A DNA stretch of 64,000 bases from Diatrype stigma (Eukaryota; Ascomycota; Sordariomycetes; Xylariales; Diatrypaceae): NCBI GenBank assembly GCA_022225965.2, contig JAKJXP020000019.1, forward strand, positions 186,001-250,000, in the 5' to 3' direction. Position numbers and translations under genes: made by a program. Below are positions 1-12,458 of this stretch, piece after piece. The notes below the pieces were generated by a model. The model was not told the DNA's origin and searched no databases. It worked only from the letters and a program-made list of their open reading frames with translations. Position 1 is the first letter of the stretch. Every line of letters begins with the position of its first letter.

Positions 1-1153
1 TCTTATTTTGCCTCTCAATACTCAACTACCGTACCAGCGTAACATAGGCTGCATATGAACCTACGCACATACTACCCGTACCTCATCGTGTCATCATACC
101 TACCCTATGCCCTGCGGCCCATGCCATATACAACTCGGGTTCATGTTCTTCCAATCTTCTCCCTTTAAATCTACCAACACACATAAACCCTTCTTCCAAT
201 TATCTAACCTTGGTTTGCCACGCCTCCGTTGAACACCCACATATATTAACACACGGACATATACCTACACCCTGAAATCTTCTTGTAATGACTGAGGTCT
301 GAAGGGTCGAGAGTGAGGCTAATCCTAGCATGAAGCTCTTGACGTCTCCACGCACTTGAACCCATCTCGCCCATCCACTTTCACGGCATTCGCTAGCTTG
401 CCCTACCACCCTCTACATACATGCCCATATTATACAAAGTGCCTTATACGTACACTTATACCACTACCTTATACCACTACCTCATACCCAAGGTGGTTCC
501 GCAGCCCCACCGCCACCCGTACCGTCTGTTTGGGTCGGGCTCTGTTTTGATATCTGGTCCATTATTTATTTATTAATGTCGACATCCCGTCATATTTCTC
601 GGTTGTAGATATTTGTGGCAAGGCTGTATACAATCTGTCTAGACTTATTGAAATCCCCTGACTCGTTATCCCCGAACCCGGGGTATTGCCCCTGATTCAT
701 ACCTCGAACGGCAGTGGCGGCGGCGGCGCGGCGGCGGTATGCCCTTGTAAACCGGGATCTGCCAACCCACCTCAGCTCGGCATCCATTCCGCCCAGCATT
801 TCTGGAGTTTGCGGGTTTTCAACACCAATCAGCTTGCACCAGCATTCCTAGGCACTACCTACTAATACAACACAAAATCGGACTCCTCGAGCGTTATAAA
901 CACTGCCCCCCTGGACCATTGCAAGCACTATTCATTTACCTTGACTATTTACGAACATCACTTAGCTTAGCTTGACGTGCCTGTTCCGCCGTTCCATCTC
1001 CCCTCATACATATGTCGCTATTACCCCCTGCTTCAAGAACCAATCAGACGGGTCGATCAGGTGTTTCAGCTCCGCTGCGTTCACCTGGTGCTGGAACAGT
1101 ATCACCACAGCTTGCGAGGCGTCCATACATATCTACATGTGAGACATGGGATT
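1..1153. other. Intergenic / upstream region, no gene seen
   Basis: No reading frame here looks like a protein-coding gene. The stretch is pyrimidine-rich on the plus strand, with many short ACCTAC/TACCTA words. It probably contains the promoter and 5' leader of the zinc-cluster gene that follows. Several short ATG-started frames precede its proposed start, so the leader could carry upstream ORFs. Confidence 0.5.
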
Positions 1154-3195
1154 ATGGCGCATAATCCGGATGCAGAGCCTCATAAACGAAAAAGAGACAT
1201 ATCCGACGATAATGGCAGTCAGACAGAGCATGCTGCTGACCGCATACCACAACCTCCTCCGCCTCAGTCAGGTACGTCTCCCCTATACTTACAGATCATC
1301 GTAGGTCTGCTTGTTGTCTGAAAAATTTCGACCATGGTTCTGAACACAAAACACACATCTCCTTTCCTGGGCACTAGCTCTGCTTCTTGAGCCGATACTT
1401 GAAGAAACTCACATCGTTGGGACATGATTTTTTATCGACTACAATCCTGTGTCCAATGCTTCCCATAACATAACATCCACATATTATGCATACACCTATC
1501 AGTTTTAGCCATTCACTACGCCATCAAGGGAGCAACTTAGTATACTAACTATCTGGCAAGGGAACCACGTACCAATAAACTTCCTGTCCAAAGCTCATTC
1601 GACCAAACTCAAGCTCATCCAAGGCGATCCAGATACCTTCTCCGACGTATTGACGTTAATCAACGAGTACGAGGGTGAGCATTCCCGTCGATTTCGGTCG
1701 TCGTCTTTCAAACAAGTCGTCCCATAACTGACAAGTCACACAAGGCGTCTTGACTCGACATGAAAGTCTTGCCTCTAACCTGGGCGCAAAGCTCACGGGA
1801 CCCCGCTTGCTTAAGGCAATGGAGGGGGCCTTCGAGGGTTCCATATCGACAACCCCCCCTCAAAGTATTTATAGCTCCGATCCTGTAACATGGCTTGACA
1901 TCGTGGAGTTCGCCAAATCTAAACCCAGCGAGTTCACCCTGACCGTTATGCCCAATGGTACGCGGTGCTGCCAGCTCCCGCTCAAAGGTGTCCAGGTAGA
2001 AATCAGCGAGGATGACTGGAGGCTGATAGTCTCGGGTGCCCTTGACAGGTTTAGACTTGTACCTCCGCAGCCACTGGAAGAAGACGAGACGGCGGAATAT
2101 GCGACCCTCGATATACTTGAGCAACGTCTGAACATTTTGATTAAAAGAGCAGATGAGGTGGCGCGAAAAGCACGCCAACTGAACTATCACCTGAGCGGTC
2201 GAAAGGCATCGATCAATAGTCATCGCGCTGCACAATCTGGATCCAGCTCGGGCTTCTCTGCTGTCAACCAAGTTCGCCCCCCAAACGCGAATCCGGCCTA
2301 CGACCTGCATGCGGATCTCCTGCAGCAATTCCTCAGCCCGGCGCCTCCAACACCTGCCTCTGGCCACCGGTTATCCTCCGTCAGTTCCGTGCCACCGACA
2401 CCCAGTGCCATGACTACAGCGGCTTCAACACCACGGACGTCTATACAACAACAGGTATTCATGTCTAGCAATCGCCCGTCTCCCGGGGCACACCCTCCCG
2501 AACCGGCGATGAGGAATTTAGAGGAAGAGAACCGGGCTCTAGTTACGTCTAGGATCGAGAAGCTAGCCCGAGGAGATGTCATCGTACCGCCATGTGATAG
2601 GTGTCGAAGACTCAAGACACAGTGTATCAAGCACCTTACTGCCTGTCTTGGATGTACCAAGAAACACGCCCGGTGCATATGGAAAGCGCTCACTGAAGAG
2701 GAGATAGCGTGGTTAAAAGGAGAAACCGGTGGAGGGGATGATAATGACGACGGAGATGAACTACCACGAGCGTTCAGCGATCCCGGCCCTAGCTCTGGCC
2801 CTGGCCCTGGCCCTGGCCCACCGCACATGGAACCCGGAGAGACTCCTAGACGGGACATCGATCGCAGCGGCACCGGAGGAGATGACGGTAGTAGTAGTAG
2901 CCTGGGTAGGACCGGATCGAGGATAGCGATAGGAAGTAGGCACGCGGACGATATATGGAGAAAAGGGCCGGAGACGTCCGCATCTGCGTCGTCGTCGTCG
3001 GCCCGGCTCGAGTCGATGGATATCGACCCGAGAGACGTTCGCCCGCAGGCCCCCGAAGCCGAAAGTAGCGGCAGTAGCAGCGGCTACAGAGACCAGACAA
3101 GATTAAGCCACATGGCCTCTGTGGCTTCGGCGGCGGCGGCGGCAGCAGACGCTGCCGCTCTAGCAGCTGCGCGCGGAAGCCCGCGCCAGCCCTAG
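1154..3195 (+). CDS. Zn(II)2Cys6 zinc-cluster protein with internal zinc domain
   Basis: Proposed exons are 1154-1271, 1561-1674 and 1745-3195, all phase-consistent, giving 560 aa. The zinc cluster CX2CX6CX6CX2CX6C is complete, with cysteines from about residue 361 (CDRC) to 388 and basic residues RRLK between the second and third. This is the fungal Gal4-type binuclear cluster, so the protein is probably a nuclear DNA-binding regulator. Two things differ from the usual plan. The cluster lies in the C-terminal half, and I saw no fungal_trans middle domain after it. The N-terminal 130 residues look like a folded conserved domain. The C-terminal 170 residues are low complexity (Gly-Pro repeats, Ser runs, Ala-rich tail) and probably disordered. 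The first intron would be about 290 nt, long for this genome, and an extra small exon near 1377-1420 cannot be excluded. Target genes cannot be inferred. Confidence 0.8.
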
Positions 3196-4691
3196 TAATT
3201 TTACGTTGAACACATTTGAAACATCTTGAGGGTTGCTTTGTTTTCTTATTTCATTAGTGAGCACAATGGAATGTCCAAGGGATAAAAAGGGAAAGGAACA
3301 CGGGAACAGGGATGGGACGGGATAAGCCTCTGGGATTGGGATGGAATGGCATCGGCATTGTTGCTTGCACATAGCATACAGTAGCGATGTAGGAGGAAAT
3401 TAATCAAATGTATATGTGGAACGAACGGGATGGATTGAAAACCAACAAAAGTTAGGTTTTTAAGAGACGCCTTCCTGGTATATACACTGATACGTTATCG
3501 GACATTTTTCACGTTGTGGTCTTATACATGAAACTGCTTAGATGCATGTATGAGTGGACTTGGATGGACTGGATCACTTGGTTGACAAAGGGAAATGAGT
3601 TTGATGCGACAGGAATGAATGAATGAATTCATGAGAAATTGTCATTTTTATTAACTGCTGAATTTCATCGATGGTGTTTATTAAAACTATCGGATTATGA
3701 ACCCCTTATTATTAGGAGAATATTCAATTCCATCTTGATGATATCTTCATATATACATATCTAGTACATATCTAGAGAAATCTGATTAGTGATGAGTATG
3801 CAATAAACTACGTGGTTGTATTGAATTACGGACCTGAGCATATGTCCCGTTTTATTTATATTGGTTGCATCTTCCAGGCCATCACTTTGATTTTTGCTAT
3901 AGGGCTGACTACCATAGGTAGTACCTGGTATTTAGATAGGCACCGCTTTGGTGATCCTATACTCCAGACTAGCTAGTGGGGTAATACAGCACAAATTGGT
4001 TTTCCCCTTTCTTCCACCGCTTACCAGGCATTTGGGACGACATACAGTCACCCACGTTAGCCACAAAAATAGATGTCATCGACATTGCAGTATTGGAAGG
4101 CGGCAGACGAAGTACTGTACATACATACATGTAGGTTAGGTACCGCAACAGAATGGCAATGGCCCCCACTAGAGAGAAATATAGAGACGACCTAAAAAGG
4201 TAATCATGAGCAATTCGAAGCGACGGCAGCAGCCCGATAAGGCATGATAAGGGCGATAGGAGATAAGGATAAGAGAGCAGCAAAAAAGTTATTATCGATA
4301 ATCTATGTCGTAACCCTCCAAGGTTGTGTCTCTTCCACTTCTTGTACTACTTCACATTGCCTACCTTGGCTATCCACCACCAGATGTTCTCCGATCTAGT
4401 TCAGTCTATACCAGCAATATATCAGAAATATCGAATATCGACGGATCGAAGGATCGCAGAATATACGATATCGCGATAACACGATAGCATCGAATACAGC
4501 TCTTATCTTTTATGTCTCCTTCATACTAAGCGATCATCAGTCAGAACCGCCACCCGTCTTTCCAGGCCAATTTTTGCCACGACTGGTGGTGATTAGGTAG
4601 ATCCCTCCCGGCAAGCCCGGAGTGAGTGCGGACAGCTCCGTAGCTCCCTTACCATCATCGGCCGCGGTCCCGAGTCCGATCAGCTACCGCT
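3196..4691. other. Intergenic region, no gene seen
   Basis: This AT-rich spacer of about 1.5 kb holds only short unconvincing frames. It must contain the 3' end of the zinc-cluster gene and the promoter of the carrier gene. Runs such as cgaatatcgacggatcgaagg (4430s) are locally repetitive but match no feature I recognise. Confidence 0.5.
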
Positions 4692-6109
4692 ATGGACGCC
4701 TCCAAAGAACACAGGCATGCCGGGGCGCCGATAGCCCCGCCGCACTCGACGTTGCCGCAGTCGCGCGAGCTCGGCGGGGCGCTCCCCGAGAACAAGCTCC
4801 CCACCACCAAACAGTCGCCATTCGCAAAATCATGGCCACATCTAGTCGCCGGCGGGTACGTCAGATCCAATGCTGCCTTTCCTCTTCTCTGCTTGCTCCT
4901 CGTCTAGGCCCTAGGGAACGACTGTCCCGTCCCTACTTCGATAGCACAGGATACACAAGATATACACAGGACGTCATACATGTACATACATGAATGACGA
5001 GAGCGGAACAAATTGTATTTTCCAGGCTAACATACAATTTCTCCCTGTCTTTTCCCACTTGTAGGATTGGAGGCATGACGGCCGCGGTCCTGACCGCCCC
5101 CCTCGACGTCCTCAAGACCCGGCTGCAGTCCGACTTCTACCAGGCGCAGCTGCGGGCTGCGCGCGCGGCCACGGGCCAGGCCCGCCTGGGCCCCTTACGG
5201 TCCGTCGGCTACCACATGGCGGAGACGCTGCAGATCCTGCGGGACGTGCACCGGCTCGAGGGCTGGCGCGCGCTGTTCAAGGGGCTCGGCCCCAACCTCG
5301 TCGGCGTCGTGCCCGCCCGCAGCTGCAACTTCTACGTCTACGGCACCGGCAAGCGCGTGTACTCGCACCTTTTCGCGACCGAGGAGGAGCTCCGAAATGG
5401 CAGCGGTGTCAGCGAGAAGCCACTCGTCCACCTTATGAGCGCCGTCACGGCCGGCATCGCGACCGGCACGGTAACGAACCCGATCTGGCTGGTCAAGACG
5501 CGGCTGCAGCTGGACAAGAACCACGCGGCGGACCTCGTCGCCGACAAGAACCACCAGCCCCGGGGCAGCGGCACCGCCGCCGACCCCGCCGCCCGCGCCT
5601 TCCGCCGCTACCGCAACTCGTGGGACTGCATCCGGCAGACGATGCACAACGAGGGGCCACGGGGGTTCTTCCGCGGGCTCAGCGCCAGCTACCTGGGCGT
5701 GACCGAAAGCACGCTGCACTGGATGGTGTACGAGGAGATCAAGACGCAGCTGCGGGCGCGGGCGGCGCGGGTGGCGGCCTCCGGTCGTCCCCGCACCTGG
5801 TGGGACTCCACGGTCGACTGGTGCGGCAACTTCGCCGGCGCCGGCGCCGCCAAGGGCTTCGCCAGCATCCTGACGTACCCGCACGAGGTGGCGCGCACGC
5901 GGTTGCGCCAGGCACCCCGTGCCGAGGCCGGCCGCCCCGGCCCCAAGTACACGGGGCTCGTCCAGTGCTTCCGCCTCGTCTGGAAGGAGGAGGGCATGGT
6001 CGGCCTCTATGGCGGCCTCACCCCCCACCTCATGCGCACCATCCCCTCCGCCGCCATCATGTTCGGCATGTACGAGGGTATCCTGAAGCTGCTGGGCGCC
6101 AAGAGCTAG
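4692..6109 (+). CDS. RIM2: Mitochondrial pyrimidine nucleotide carrier (Rim2 / SLC25A33-36 type)
   Basis: Exons 4692-4855 and 5065-6109 join in phase to give LVAGG-IGGMTAAVLTAPLDVLKTRLQ, the start of the first carrier repeat. Three mitochondrial carrier signatures are visible: PLDVLKTRLQ, NPIWLVKTRLQ and YPHEVARTRLR. The variant NPIWLVKTRLQLDK together with YPHEVARTRLRQ is typical of the Rim2/PNC group, which exchanges pyrimidine (deoxy)nucleotides across the inner mitochondrial membrane to supply mtDNA and RNA synthesis. Other family matches are FKGLGPNLVGVVPARS, GLSASYLGVTE and GLTPHLMRTIPSAAIMFG. The predicted length, about 402 aa, fits the family. The gene is strongly GC-rich, which creates long meaningless frames on the other strand. 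The start chosen is the ATG at 4692. The intron has a clean GTACGT donor and GTAG acceptor. Confidence 0.93.
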
Positions 6110-8015
6110 ACACAGCGGCAGCTACCTGGGTGTTGGCGTTGGGACGGGTCAGGCGCTCCTGACTGACTGACTGACTGACTGGAGAGGAGAGAATATGCTC
6201 GCCTGTCTGTCTACTCGTCATTTTTCACTTGGGGTGTTCGCCCCTTGCCCTTCGGTCGAGGCATAATACCCCGCCAAGATGATGGAGACGACGTCACGAA
6301 GTCCCTCGTTCCTGGAAGATATGACAAGGGGGAGGGGGAATCGAAGTTCCCCCATCATATTATTACGACTACCGATCATCGTTTCTGTACAAGTCTCCCT
6401 AAACCCTCTCCCGCACATGTACGACAGGACGGCAGCTCGCACGGATTCGATCTTCCATATTACTACGACCACCATCACTACGACCATCATAAACAGAACA
6501 TCTTCACTCTACCTTTATTCCCTACACGCGGCCTAAGGAACATCCCCTGACCTTGTGGTGGGGTCATATCCCGGCACCGGTGATTTTGTACCATCATAGA
6601 ACACGGATTAGACATTTGCGGGTGGACTGTTCTTTTCAAACGCAAGGACTGGATACTTGAGCAGGTTGGCTACCAGCTCTGTTCGGCGTATCATCACATC
6701 AGTCCACAGCCCCGGCATACATACATATATCTATGCGCATATCCTTCTGCCTGTTCGTCCATATATCTATCTTTCTATCCATCTACTTTGGCGTTCAAAA
6801 AGAAGGAAGGGCGGGGGGCCCGTCGACGGCGGATTGGGAAAGCATGGTAAGGGGAAAGGATCCAAAAGCAACTCACTCTGGTTTATATCTATTTGCCTCA
6901 GCTGTTTCATCGCCGAGGGCCCAAATGTGCATGCATAGGCATATACATCGTACGGCTTACGCAAGCTGCTGGGTTAGGTGGGGCTTCACTTAGACGGCGG
7001 CGGTAACGGCGCTTGGCTCTGGGGAAAGCGAGAAAGGAAGAAAAGCATAGAGAGGGGGCGTTGGACAATGTGTATAGATCGGCATGGGGAAGAGATGTAG
7101 GTACTGTGTATTAGTAAGTGAGAAAGTAAATACCTAAGTGTCGCGCGACCAGCTGTGATGACCTCGCAGATCTGTACCTACCTAGTTATATGATATGAGA
7201 TTCACAATCTTGAAGAAAGTATACCCAACCCCGTTGCTGTTATGTATCAGATGCAGTATTTCGGTGTCGGTCTATATATGGTTCATTTTACGCTTAGGTA
7301 TGCTATGCTGGATATCCCCGAATCGCTCAACACCAGGAACCGAATGTCACGATGCCCGTTGTCGTTCGATTTCGGCGTTATGGATATCTCACCCTACCTT
7401 CAGACTTCGGTATATGGTCATGCAGTCAAAGCCTCGGAAAATCTGGAACCCTGGATTAGATGAAGAGGCGCGCGAGTTGAAGCTTGATCCAGCCACCAAT
7501 GATATCACAAGTGACCTATGCGTCTATAATATATAGCATGGACAAAGCAGGGTATCGTAGCATATTGGCTTTCTGTTGCGGAGAAATGCATCCAATATCC
7601 CATGCCGTGCTCATCATCTTTGGGTTCGAGTAAACTGCCTTCTCCTTGAACGCCACACGACACCACCTGCATGCAATGCGTGATGCAACAACCTCCTCTG
7701 CCGAAGTGGCAACTGAGCGCACTCACTCCTTGCACAGGAAGTCTGGACGCGTAGGGGATACATTTCATAGTAGGTGGTGCCTCATTGAGAGCGCAAGCCT
7801 TTAACCAGGCAGAATGCGTCTCCCGCACTATAGAACGCTTGGATGCTGTGGAGGATTTTGCTGTGGCCGCTTACATGGATATATATTGATCATGATAATT
7901 GCGGTTGCTCGCCTAAATGGAAAGCATCCAATTGCGACCTTTGCCCCAAGTGCCGTGCGGAGGCGCAGGGTCCCAACCCCAGATGGATGGATTGAGCCGC
8001 CTGGGGAAGTTTGAT
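6110..8015. other. Intergenic region, no gene seen
   Basis: About 1.9 kb between the carrier and the tyrosinase. Frames of 60-110 codons exist on both strands, but none has recognisable motifs or a sensible splice structure. It includes tandem-like stretches of tactacgaccaccatcac near 6460 and ends in the tyrosinase promoter. Confidence 0.5.
6161..6180 (+). repeat. (GACT)5 microsatellite
   Basis: Five perfect GACT tetranucleotides sit about 50 nt after the carrier stop codon, probably in its 3' UTR. It is a simple repeat with no function visible. Confidence 0.9.
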
Positions 8016-8024
8016 CTATATATA
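8016..8024 (+). promoter_or_regulatory. TATA-like box upstream of tyrosinase gene
   Basis: The sequence CTATATATA lies about 120 nt before the tyrosinase ATG, followed by a C run and a pyrimidine-rich leader. The spacing is reasonable for a fungal core promoter. This is inference from sequence only. Confidence 0.45.
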
Positions 8025-8140
8025 CCCCCCTTGAAAATTTTCCCAGTCGTACTTCGTAGGGATGATCGTCTGGTCTCTCATGTCCAACTCGACTCAAACT
8101 CTACCTCTCTCAAGAAAGGTAGTTAGTCAGCTAGTTCAAC

Positions 8141-9797
8141 ATGTGGGCGATCTGCAGCGCCCTTCTGCTGCCCTCACTCCTTGCTGGGGTGGAGGCGAGG
8201 GTGGCCCCTAGGGGTTATACCTCGAAGATAGATGTGTAAGTCCCATACTTACCCACCGGTATCCGTGTCTTGCTTGGGCTAACCAAGGGAATCGACACGT
8301 CCCAGGGTTCGCAATCCCGCCTACCCACTCGACGTCGTCGACAAGCTGGAGGAGGCCACCATGCCCAAGGTCGAGGCCTGGCTGGACAAGAAGATTGCTG
8401 CGGGCACGAACAACAACTGCACTCTGGAGACGGCGAGAGTGCGCAGAGAATGGTCGGTCTTCTTTACCTACATGTTTTCATCTTCATAGTTACGCCGCCT
8501 GCCAAACTCCTCTTGCAAACGCACTGACGTCGTTTTAAACAGGAGTGATCTTTCCGAGGAGCAGAGACAGGAGTATACCGCCGCCGTGACTTGCCTGATG
8601 AAGCTGCCCCCCAAGACCGACAGGGAGACGTTTCCCGGGGCCCTGAGCCGGTTTGACGACTTCGTCGCGTATCACATGACGCACGCCATGCAGCTTCACG
8701 ACAACCTGCACCTGTTCGGCGCTCACAAGTACTACGTCTGGCTGTTCGAGGAGGCACTTCGCAACGAGTGCGGATATACCGGTTACCAGCCCGTATGTGA
8801 AAGTTTCAAAGCACACCCCAGCACCCAGACAAAACGTGGTTCTCGGAATTCCTGTTGCTGACTATGTAGTAGTATATGAACTACGACCGCTACGCCGAGG
8901 ACCCGATCCACTCGCCCCTGCTCAACGGCAACGCATCCAGCCTGGGGGGCAACGGGGAGTACGAGCCCACGTACAAGGGCGTCCCCCAGCCAGGCCGGAC
9001 GCCCAATATCATCGCGTCGGGCGGTGGCGGGGGTTGCGTCACCGAGGGGCCTTTCTCCGAGTATGTTGCCTGCCCCAAAATGATCACCTTGCTATCTACC
9101 GGCAGTCCTACCGGTACCTCCTCGCGAGTGGATAACAGATGGCTGATGCAGCAAACAGCATGGTCGTCAGTCTCGGGCCCACCGCCATGTCCACGGGGAC
9201 CAACGTTCCCAAGAACCCCCGGGCCGACGGCACGGGCTCGAACCCGCGCTGCCTGCGCCGCGACGTGAACCGCAACGCGGCGATGGGCGCCACGGCCGAC
9301 CGCGCTTTCAGCCTGATCAACGGAAACGACGAGATGAACGGCTTCTACAACCAGCTACTGGGGACGCCGCCGCCCAAGAACGACTCCTACCCGTGGGGGG
9401 TAAGTTCGCATTTCTATTTTTATTTCGCGAGGTGACGATGCGTGGTCAAAGCTGACTGAGTGACCACTGAAATCAGATCCACACGTCCGGCCACTACGTC
9501 GCCGCCGTGGACCCGGGTGGTGACCCGATGACCTCGCCCGGCGACCCGATCTTCTACTTCCACCACACCTCGCTCGACCGTCTGTGGTGGATCTGGCAGA
9601 TGCAGGACGCGGAGAAGCGCCTGTACGCTCTCCCCAACGGTACCATGCCGATGGACATGAAGAACCATCGACGGCAGATGACGGACCCCATGGACACCAT
9701 AGTCGATATGGAGTGGCTGGGTCCCCCGATCAAGCTTCTGGAGACGCACGACCAGCTCGGCGGGAATGGCGGGGCCTTCTGTTATGTCTATGTCTAG
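8141..9797 (+). CDS. Secreted tyrosinase-family copper oxidase with atypical CuA motif
   Basis: Six exons (8141-8235, 8306-8452, 8543-8792, 8873-9060, 9159-9399, 9477-9797) join in phase to 413 aa. The N terminus, MWAICSALLLPSLLAGVEA, is a clear signal peptide. The family oxidises phenols or catechols at a dicopper centre. CuA ligands appear as H125, H133 and H142, with the 8- and 9-residue spacings I expect for the family. CuB ligands are H309, H313 and H336, inside HTSGH and FYFHHTSLDRLWWIWQ. CuB is canonical. CuA is not: the usual WHR around the third histidine is AHK, and the usual YQPYWxW is YQPYMNY. Copper binding is therefore likely, but substrate entry or hydroxylase activity may be changed. 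The lack of a long C-terminal extension suggests the short secreted type rather than melanin tyrosinase. It lies 30 kb from the RiPP locus with housekeeping genes between, so a shared role is unlikely. Confidence 0.88.
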
Positions 9798-10290
9798 TTA
9801 TGACGGTCTGGGGGAGAAGCTGTTGACGGATCACGGAGCAGACAATAACGAGAGGATGGCACAAGCATGGAGAGAAATGCTGTTCATGGGACCACATAGC
9901 AGACTGCCCGAAATCAGTCACTTGTTATGGTAGTGCTAAAACATAGTTTTACTCGGCTAGGAATGATATAAAACCCCTTGAAATCGAACGCAGTGGACGT
10001 AAGAGCCGTAAGCAGGATTTAGAAATGAGTACAAAGTGCAATGAAACATCCGACATGATAATATGGAATCAGAACAATAGGAACGAAAAAAGAGCCAACT
10101 GTCTAACAAGTTCATCCCTGCTTTAACAGCAACAACAAACGAAGAAGGGAAAGAAAACGAGACGGATCCCGGGGTAGCAGGTATGAAGGCTTATTATCAC
10201 AATCTTGTACAACCTTATACTCGTACTCATCCGCCCCAGTTGATTGTGACTATAAAATGACCGCCTGATCTTCCCCACCACTTGAAGCCG
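9798..10290. other. Convergent intergenic spacer
   Basis: About 490 nt between the tyrosinase and HET gene, which converge. It contains the two 3' ends and nothing else that I recognise. Confidence 0.6.
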
Positions 10291-12386
10291 TTATACCAAG
10301 GTGATCTTATGTCGCCCGTCAGCTGTACGTCCGTGAGATGGCACATCATAGTCCTCCAACTCCTTGATCATAGCGGCAAGTGCGTATAGTGCAGGAAAGT
10401 TGTCCCTAGAGGGCCCGCCCGTCTCGTCTTTCATGCGTTCTGGGAGTTCAATATTGTCCCAGTTTCGGGTTGCCCCTTGCGAATCGTAATAGAATCTTAC
10501 TAGGCCGACTCGTTGGTAGACCCCCCGACGTGGCGTCACAGAAAGCAGCAAGGCATACGTCTCATGTAGACCTTGGCTAACGTAGAACAGTGGTAGCAAA
10601 TAGTATTCATTGGCCATATATTCCTCCCGAGGCAAAGACCCTTGTGAGTGCGGCGCGTCCAACGTGACGGAACTGCTTAGTCCAAAACGCTCCAGAGCCG
10701 AACTTAGCTGTTGCTCTTTGTCGTAATGCGAAGATCTTGCAACGTCTGCTTCTCTTGGTAGGGGGGATACCCAACCCCTCAAGCTAATCCTCCCGTCCCT
10801 CACTGAGCCATAAATGTTGTAACTTTGGGGCATCATCATTACATCGATGATGTCTATGAGGTCGAACCTTGTTTTCTGAACCATAGGGTTATAGTAAACT
10901 CTCGTGCCTGAAGATGCCCAGGACCAGGAAGGGGCAATGTACTCTGATAACTCGGTAGCTTGAACAGGTCCAGCTGTTCCCCAGGCCAAATGGGCTGTGA
11001 GATTGTTCTTCCACAGTCCGGCCAGATATTCTCCTTGGATTGTTTCGTGGAACGTTTTGGCGATCCCCGTAAGAGCAACCAATCTATCGGTGGACATGGT
11101 GAGCTGGGTTCCACTGTAAATCCCAACAATCCTCTGCCATACATCGTGTGGCTTTCCACGGGATAATGTTCTAAGCGAGTCAGGACGATGGCTGCTGCTG
11201 CCTTCATATACTCTTGAGTATCTATGCCCCCGAGACCTATACTGTTCGATTGATAAAGGCGTAGAGGAATCTGCGAATTCTGAGCTAAACTCTTCCGCGC
11301 ACTCGAAGTATACCCTATCTCTAGTGAAGGCTATGTTTCTCCGCGCCAACATACGCTCTTGGAGCACCCATCCACGCGCGTTCAAGCCCGTTCTCTCGAA
11401 TTCTTCAAATTTCCATAAATTGGTTGGAAGAAGCAATCTCGTGTCTTGTCCCAGATGGATACGGTATGGCCATATGGATAACGGATCCCGTTCGAAGAAG
11501 AGCCCCTCGCTATCGTTGCTAACGGAAGAAGCGGCAATGTTACAGTATCCGTTTTTGTAAACAAGGTCCATTTGGCTACTTTGATCATGCCAGTCGTTCT
11601 TGGAGTCTTGGAATATGCACTGACTTCTCAATCAGCATTCGCTCGACGAGAAATCGGCAGAATGGGATGGGGGGCAAATACCAGGGAGTCTATCCAGATA
11701 AGATCGATACCCAACCTATCCGCCACAATCGCTGCCTCGATGTATTTCTTGGGCATTGTATCGGCGGGTATCTCTCTTTCGTATTGACTTCTTGTCTCCG
11801 ACGTCAACTTGGGTGTTGCGTCGGTATTATACCATCGATGGCTCAGCGTCACATATGGCTTTCCACTCAAGCTATTATTGGTTGAGATTATGCGAAAGCT
11901 CCTCGAACCCTGTGGTGACTTCCTGATCTCGACCAGCCTTTTCGGAACCCAGGTAGAGGTGGCACGACACTCATCGTGTCTCAATTCACAATTCTCCAAA
12001 CGGCTGGCTACATAGTGCCAGGATTGCGGCGAACCCGTATTAGGACGAATTCCCGACCAATTATAGTCGTATTCTGTATCTTTTACAACACCCCAACGCA
12101 AGTATCTGTTTTTTAGATAGACGTCTGATCCGATCCAGGCGGCTCCATCAGCAACGAAATAAGTTGTTTCGCATCTTGGCCTTTGCGCCTCAAGGGAGTC
12201 AATGCTTTCATTTCCAAAGATCTCCCTGGCGACCATACGACAGAAATGACAAGAACTGCGGAAGCCGACGATCAGGTCATCTATACTGCGATGGAGCATC
12301 TCTGATATGCGAGGACCACCAGTAAATAATTTAGGTGTTAAGACCTCCTGGCATCGAACGCATGGCGGCATTTGAGTGGAATCCAT
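10291..12386 (-). CDS. Heterokaryon incompatibility (HET) domain protein
   Basis: Two exons on the minus strand (12386-11682 and 11619-10291) with a 62-nt intron give about 677 aa. An in-frame ATG at 12458 would add 24 residues. The HET domain is recognisable from its order of motifs: YVTLSHRW (usual form Y.xLSYxWG), then IEAAIVADRLGIDLIWIDSL spliced to CIFQDSKNDW, then YKNGYCNIAAS. The N terminus has several CxxC/CxxCR motifs (CVRC, CHFC) and ends its first block before the HET core, as in many fungal HET proteins. HET proteins act in non-self recognition and regulated cell death after hyphal fusion. The 400-residue C-terminal half contains WSWASSGTRV, a common post-HET motif, but no other domain I recognise. 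Partner and allelic specificity cannot be read from sequence. Confidence 0.88.
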
Positions 12387-12458
12387 TACGAATAGACGGG
12401 GTAGGGGTAAGTCGACTAATGCACATGAATGATAAGTTTGTGTTGGCAATATAGTCAA

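Noticed and set aside
5195..6028. A 277-codon minus-strand frame over the mitochondrial carrier gene
   Set aside because: Low-complexity Ala/Gly/Val/Asp composition, antisense to three intact carrier repeats.
8141..9797. Tyrosinase as a member of the RiPP cluster (as ustQ is in the ustiloxin cluster)
   Set aside because: It lies about 30 kb away, with PMT1, SF3a1, UBX, PAN3 and a transposon between, and has its own signal peptide and promoter. A trans role cannot be excluded but is not supported.
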